Origin: Closterium sp. NIES-65
Taxonomy: Eukaryota; Streptophyta; Zygnematophyceae; Desmidiales; Closteriaceae
Direction: 5' to 3'
Assembly: GCA_948144175.1 (NCBI GenBank)
Contig: CANXME010000233.1
Location: 1,116,001 to 1,180,000, forward strand
Length of the DNA: 64,000 bases
Shown here: piece after piece, positions 60,907 to 64,000 of the stretch
Numbering within the stretch: the stretch's first letter is position 1
Layout of the letters: the number at the start of each line of letters is the position of its first letter
Notes under the pieces: model-generated
What the model saw: only the letters and a program-made list of their open reading frames with translations
Told to the model about the DNA's origin: nothing
The model's database searches: none
Translations under genes and position numbers: made by a program

Positions 60907-61753
60907 CAAGGGGCTCTGATACCACTTGTTATAGTCACAGTAGGCTCCAATGTGCCTAAAACGAAAGATAGAGTGCACAGCCGGATTTCTGCACAGCGGT
61001 TTCAAACGTTCATAGCGATCTGCTCACAACTCTAAATGGCTTCATTCAACTTGGATCTAGAGCGCCTTGATGTCGCCTAGAATAGGCAATTTAAATCGCA
61101 CGCTTTCATTAAGAACTGGCGACATAGCGTCGGTTTGAACGAACGGAACTATGGCAGCAACATGCTCTTAGAACACAAGATAGGAAGAGTTAGGAAGAGT
61201 TACGAGTTGAGAATTACTCCCAGCTCCTACAAACCCCAAGAGCCAAGGTACAATGATGTAGAACAGTGCCACACTGTCCCCAACCACGAAGGGTCTCGAA
61301 ACTACCCTTCACTAGGGCCTACACCAAGTGAAATGTTACACTACACAAAGTAATGTAACTATCTTCAATATCTTGAGGTGCACCCTTTTGGCGAGCTTCG
61401 AAATCAGTCGAGGCTTGACACAAAGGCTCGGGCTCTTCATCACAAACTCATCCTTGAGTTCTTGATGGGTCTTCTGCACACACCTGCGACACGCCAAACG
61501 TTCGACACAAGCAAAATAGAAACCGCGCACGACAAAATAAAAACCGCGCGCGAGACACAAACGACCGCGTAACACGCGTCTAGCAATAACTCGCTATTGA
61601 CCCGACACACACACTCGACATCATGACTCAACATTCACACACAATTATAAGCATGAAATATATATTATCCCATGCCCTCATACCATTCCATAAACACACA
61701 CATGCACACACACAGACAACAAGCCGAGTGCAAACCGTAGGGTTGCACCAACA
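60907..61753 (-). repeat. J 5' LTR (60927-61753) and primer site
   Basis: Minus-strand start TGTTGGTGCAACCC at 61753, end GACTATAACA at 60927; AG then TGGTATCAGAGCC follows. It carries 141 bp absent from the other LTR (about 61445-61585, including repeated AAAATAGAAACCGCGC / AAAATAAAAACCGCGC units). Confidence 0.92.
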
Positions 61754-62580
61754 AAGGAGCAGGTAAAGGGGAGGCGGGCTGTAACTGTAACTGCGATTGG
61801 ACAGGCTGTGGACACTCTAAGGAAGGAGCAAGACCAAGAGAAGGCGGGAGACCAAGAACCTGCTCCAGGAGCGGAACAAAGTATGGCCTTGGCCGCTCAG
61901 CGCCTCCAGAACCAGTAAGGACGGCACAAGTACCCCCAGCGGTAGCACCAGCGCTAGCAGCACCTCCACCTCCACCAGCGCCAACTCAAGCACCCTCAAA
62001 AGCACTAGCGCCTGCAGCATAGCCAGCGCCAACACCTCCAGCAGCTCCAGCTCCAGCAGCACCAACTCTAGGAGGACCATCAGCTCCTGTAGCCTCAGCA
62101 GCACCCCTAGACGCACCAGCGCTAGTAGAAACACCAGCGCCAACACCCCCAGCAGCTCTAGCTCCAGCAGCACTAGTACCGCCAATAGCTCCACCAGTCT
62201 CTGCAGCACGTCTCTAGCGGCGGGCAAAGCACTCGCGCAGCTCCTGTGGAGAGAGTGGCTTCCGCCTCGACGAAGCACCGCCGGTGGCCACACGAGCAGA
62301 CCCAGTGCCCCCAGGCTCGACACCCCCAAGCTCCGCACCTCCACGCTCCGCACCCCTAGGCTCCACACCCCCAGACCCAGAACCCCCAGGCTTTGCACCC
62401 CAAGACTTAGCACCCCCAGTCTCAGCACCCCCAGACTCCGCACCCCCAAGCTCAGCACCCCCAGTCTCAGCACCCCCAGTCTCAGCACCCCCAGACCCGG
62501 CACCCGCAAGCTCAGCACCTCTAGCAGCACCAGAGTCAACAGCTACCTTGACAGGCTCGACTGCGTCTACCTAGGACACA
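61754..62580 (-). pseudogene. pol: I integrase-RT linker
   Basis: Continues I on the far side of J: minus-strand [20 protein letters not shown], Gly/Ala arrays of 9-15 bp units (61900-62220), [17 protein letters not shown], then GGAEPGG-type repeats (62290-62530) ending SGVS-VDAVEPVKVAVDSG. The repeats are in phase with pol, with one visible TAG. Confidence 0.8.
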
Positions 62581-64000
62581 CCTGACGGGGCAGGACCTTG
62601 AGGTGGGAGGGGGTCTACCGGGGGAGGACCGGGTGCAAGGAAGAGCGGCGGCGAGGGGAGAGGCGCAGTGCGGTAGGGGAAGAGACGGTAGTAAGGCACC
62701 GACTCGTCAAAGGTGACGTCCTAGGAGGACAAAATACGGCGCGAGGTGGGGTGGTAAAACTGCCACCCAGGGGCGTCAAGGGGGAAGCCAAGGAAGACGC
62801 AAGGAACAGCACGGGAGGACAGCTTGTCCGCAGACAAGTCGTGGACAAACGCCCGAGATCCCCAGACCCGAAACGCAGACGCATCGCCAACCTTCCCGGT
62901 CCACCGCCTAAGGAACACCTTGCTGCGCAAGGGGAAGACTGTGGTGTAATGCGAGTAGTCGTCAACCACCAGCAGGAAGTACCGCTCACGCCCGTGCCCT
63001 CTGACACGGGCTGGGCCCCACACGTCCATGTGGAGAGTCTGCAGCGGAGCCTCTATTGGAGGAAACCCGGAGGAGTGAGGGGCGGTGCGCTGTCGCCCCT
63101 CGACGCAGGGGACGCAGGTAGGGCCAGGCCCCAGAGGTAGGGGAGGGAGAGACCGAGGGAGACCAGAGACAAGGACACGGGAGGCCATGCCTCGAAGACG
63201 AGGCAGGGAGGGGTGACCAAGGCGGTGGTGCCAAAGGAGAGTCTGGTGGGACAGCAGACGACACGAGCAGGGAGCACACTCAGGACCAGACCTTGACGCT
63301 GCAACAAACATTTGACTCAACGCAGCTACCTAGGCAGACTCAGCAGCCGGAGGAGACTCAGTAATAAGGGTGTAGAGGCTCGACCCTGGCCGATGGGTGA
63401 ACGTGGCCAAGTGTCGGCCTGTCCGAGCACACGTGTAGTGGGTCGCTCGCTGACTCGCAGGAGTGAACTGGTCAACCCCCCTATCCTGTAGGTCCACTCC
63501 ACTCACCAAGTTTGTAGAGAACAAGGGGATGTAGAGTCTTGACAAGGTGCCAGTGGGGGCTGCCGGGCACGGTAAGACAGTGGAGAAGCTAGCAAGGACA
63601 GGACCCCCAGAGGGGTCTGCCAGGGAGAGTGCAACCGGCCGACTGAGCGGTGTAAGAGTGGTGCGGTCTCGAAAGAAGGAGCGGTACGCACCCGAGTCAA
63701 GGGTGAAGGTGTGGAAGGCCTGAGCCGACGTAGTACCTGAGAGAGCAGACTCACTAGCACCAGGGGCAGCAGATGCACTTGCACCTGGGGCAGCAGGCGC
63801 AGTGGCACCTAGGGTAGCAGACGCACTAGCACCTAGAGCAACAGCCTCACCACCACCTAGAGTAGTGGCCTCAATGCCCGGGTCAGGCGGTACACACAGG
63901 TAACAGTTACCCTCAACACTAGTAGTCACAGAATACATGGCAGCAAGGATAGCATCATAGTCAAGATCAAAGACGGCAACCCCCGCCCTAGACAGATCTC
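62581..64000 (-). CDS. pol: I protease, pre-integrase, deleted integrase
   Basis: Minus strand. Near the window edge: LDYDAILAAMYSVTTSVEGN, CYLCVPPDPGIEATTLGG, protease HTFTLDSGAYRSFFRDRTTL (DSGAS to DSGAY), SRPVALSLADPSGGPVLASF, THYTCARTGRHLATFTHRPG to a TAG near 63331; then from 63320 SQMFVAASRSGPECAPCSCR, HHCC domain LLWHHRLGHPSLPRL...CVPCVEG, integrase LHMDVWGPARVRGHGRERYF and VVDDYSHYTTVFPLRSK, which joins in frame to VFLRRWTGKVGDASAFRVWG at about 62920. About 400 bp of integrase, including the second Asp and the Glu, are missing, yet the frame stays open to TAG 62721-62723 (SSQDV). Confidence 0.9.

Larger units (their letters stand above)
57944..61753 (-). mobile_element. Copia element J (distinct lineage), RT-less
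   Basis: 3.8-kb minus-strand element nested in I with a perfect target duplication AAGGA (57939-57943 and 61754-61758). Its LTRs are long (686 bp left, 827 bp right), unrelated to the 130-bp family, starting TGTTGGTGCAACCC and ending GACTATAACA on the minus strand. The primer site TGGTATCAGAGCC lies 2 nt inside the 5' LTR. Gag, a canonical zinc knuckle, protease and most of integrase are in one frame with three stops; the C-terminal part of integrase, RT and RNase H are missing. Confidence 0.94.
40279..64000 (+). mobile_element. Copia element G, container of nested insertions
   Basis: Plus-strand copia element whose 5' LTR (40279-40411) and canonical primer site TGGTATCAGAGCA (40412-40424) are intact. 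Its leader is opened at 40747 by H (with F and D inside), resuming near 50525; gag, protease and integrase follow; solo LTR S splits the RT lead-in (54757-55124); RT is deleted at about 55309; minus-strand element I interrupts RNase H at 55500 and runs past the window. The rest of G (RNase H tail, 3' LTR) should lie beyond 64000. The left flank TTTTG (40274-40278) is its expected target copy. Confidence 0.85.
55500..64000 (-). mobile_element. Copia element I (minus strand, 5' end outside window)
   Basis: Minus-strand element inserted in RNase H of G. 3' LTR 55500-55629; the pol runs rightwards in reverse: RNase H and RT (55829-57480), lead-in (57481-57943), then element J inserted at 57944-61753, then linker, integrase end, pre-integrase, protease and the start of the zinc region at 64000. 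Gag and the 5' LTR are beyond the window. Most of the integrase core is deleted in frame at about 62920. Confidence 0.9.

Overview
This window looks like repeat-rich intergenic DNA of a eukaryotic nuclear genome. It is almost entirely Ty1/copia-type LTR retrotransposons, most of them broken and nested inside one another. Evidence for this class is gag, protease (DSGAS), integrase, RVT_2 reverse transcriptase (YVDDL) and RNase H in copia order, LTRs of about 120-220 bp with TG...CA ends, 5-bp target duplications, and primer sites resembling the complement of initiator tRNA-Met (TGGTATCAGAGC and variants). I could not find an intact host gene. The plant-like primer sites and a strong CAG-to-TAG decay signature (compatible with CHG methylation) make a streptophyte, perhaps a charophyte-grade alga, my best guess; this is inference, not proof.

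Layout. 1-4105: 3' part of a plus-strand copia element (Z). 4381-7039: minus-strand chimera (Y) of a pol 3' half and a non-coding leader. 7040-8067 and 25553-26805: the only substantial stretches that look older or host-derived; they hold pieces of a minus-strand PIF1-like (Helitron-type) helicase split by element A. 8068-25552: element A (+), containing complete element B (9775-17433, +, target duplication AGTAC) and truncated element C (about 22160-25156, -). 26806-33875: element E (+, duplication CTTTT), which has no gag domain. 33876-37360: unidentified exon-like sequence, gag/protease/integrase remnant K (+) and an LTR plus leader L (-). 37418-40244: short element M (-, duplication AGCTA). 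M and the next element G sit within the 5' half of a tRNA-like sequence. 40279-64000: element G (+), opened by a four-level nest G > H > F > D (F duplication GAGTA; D is the most complete copy, 41140-48525), by solo LTR S (54757-55124, duplication TAGTC) and by minus-strand element I (55500 to beyond the window), which itself contains J (57944-61753, -, duplication AAGGA), a different copia lineage.

Shared architecture. The non-J elements share a plan: a roughly 130-bp LTR with a palindromic core, a primer site, a short covarying hairpin, a palindromic GGGCCC about 30-46 nt inside, a hypervariable GC-rich tandem-repeat leader, gag with a C-proline tract, a Gly-rich linker, an unusual zinc motif (C-x13-C-x3-H-x4-C), protease, integrase, an Ala/Gly-rich linker, RT-RNase H, and a 3' hairpin (CCCCCA/TGGGGG) that contains the polypurine tract. 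The hairpin plus GGGCCC module and the covarying LTR palindrome are the best candidates here for undescribed biology: possible packaging or dimerisation signals shared by autonomous and non-autonomous members. All boundaries were read by eye; LTR ends with matching target duplications are reliable, others approximate.
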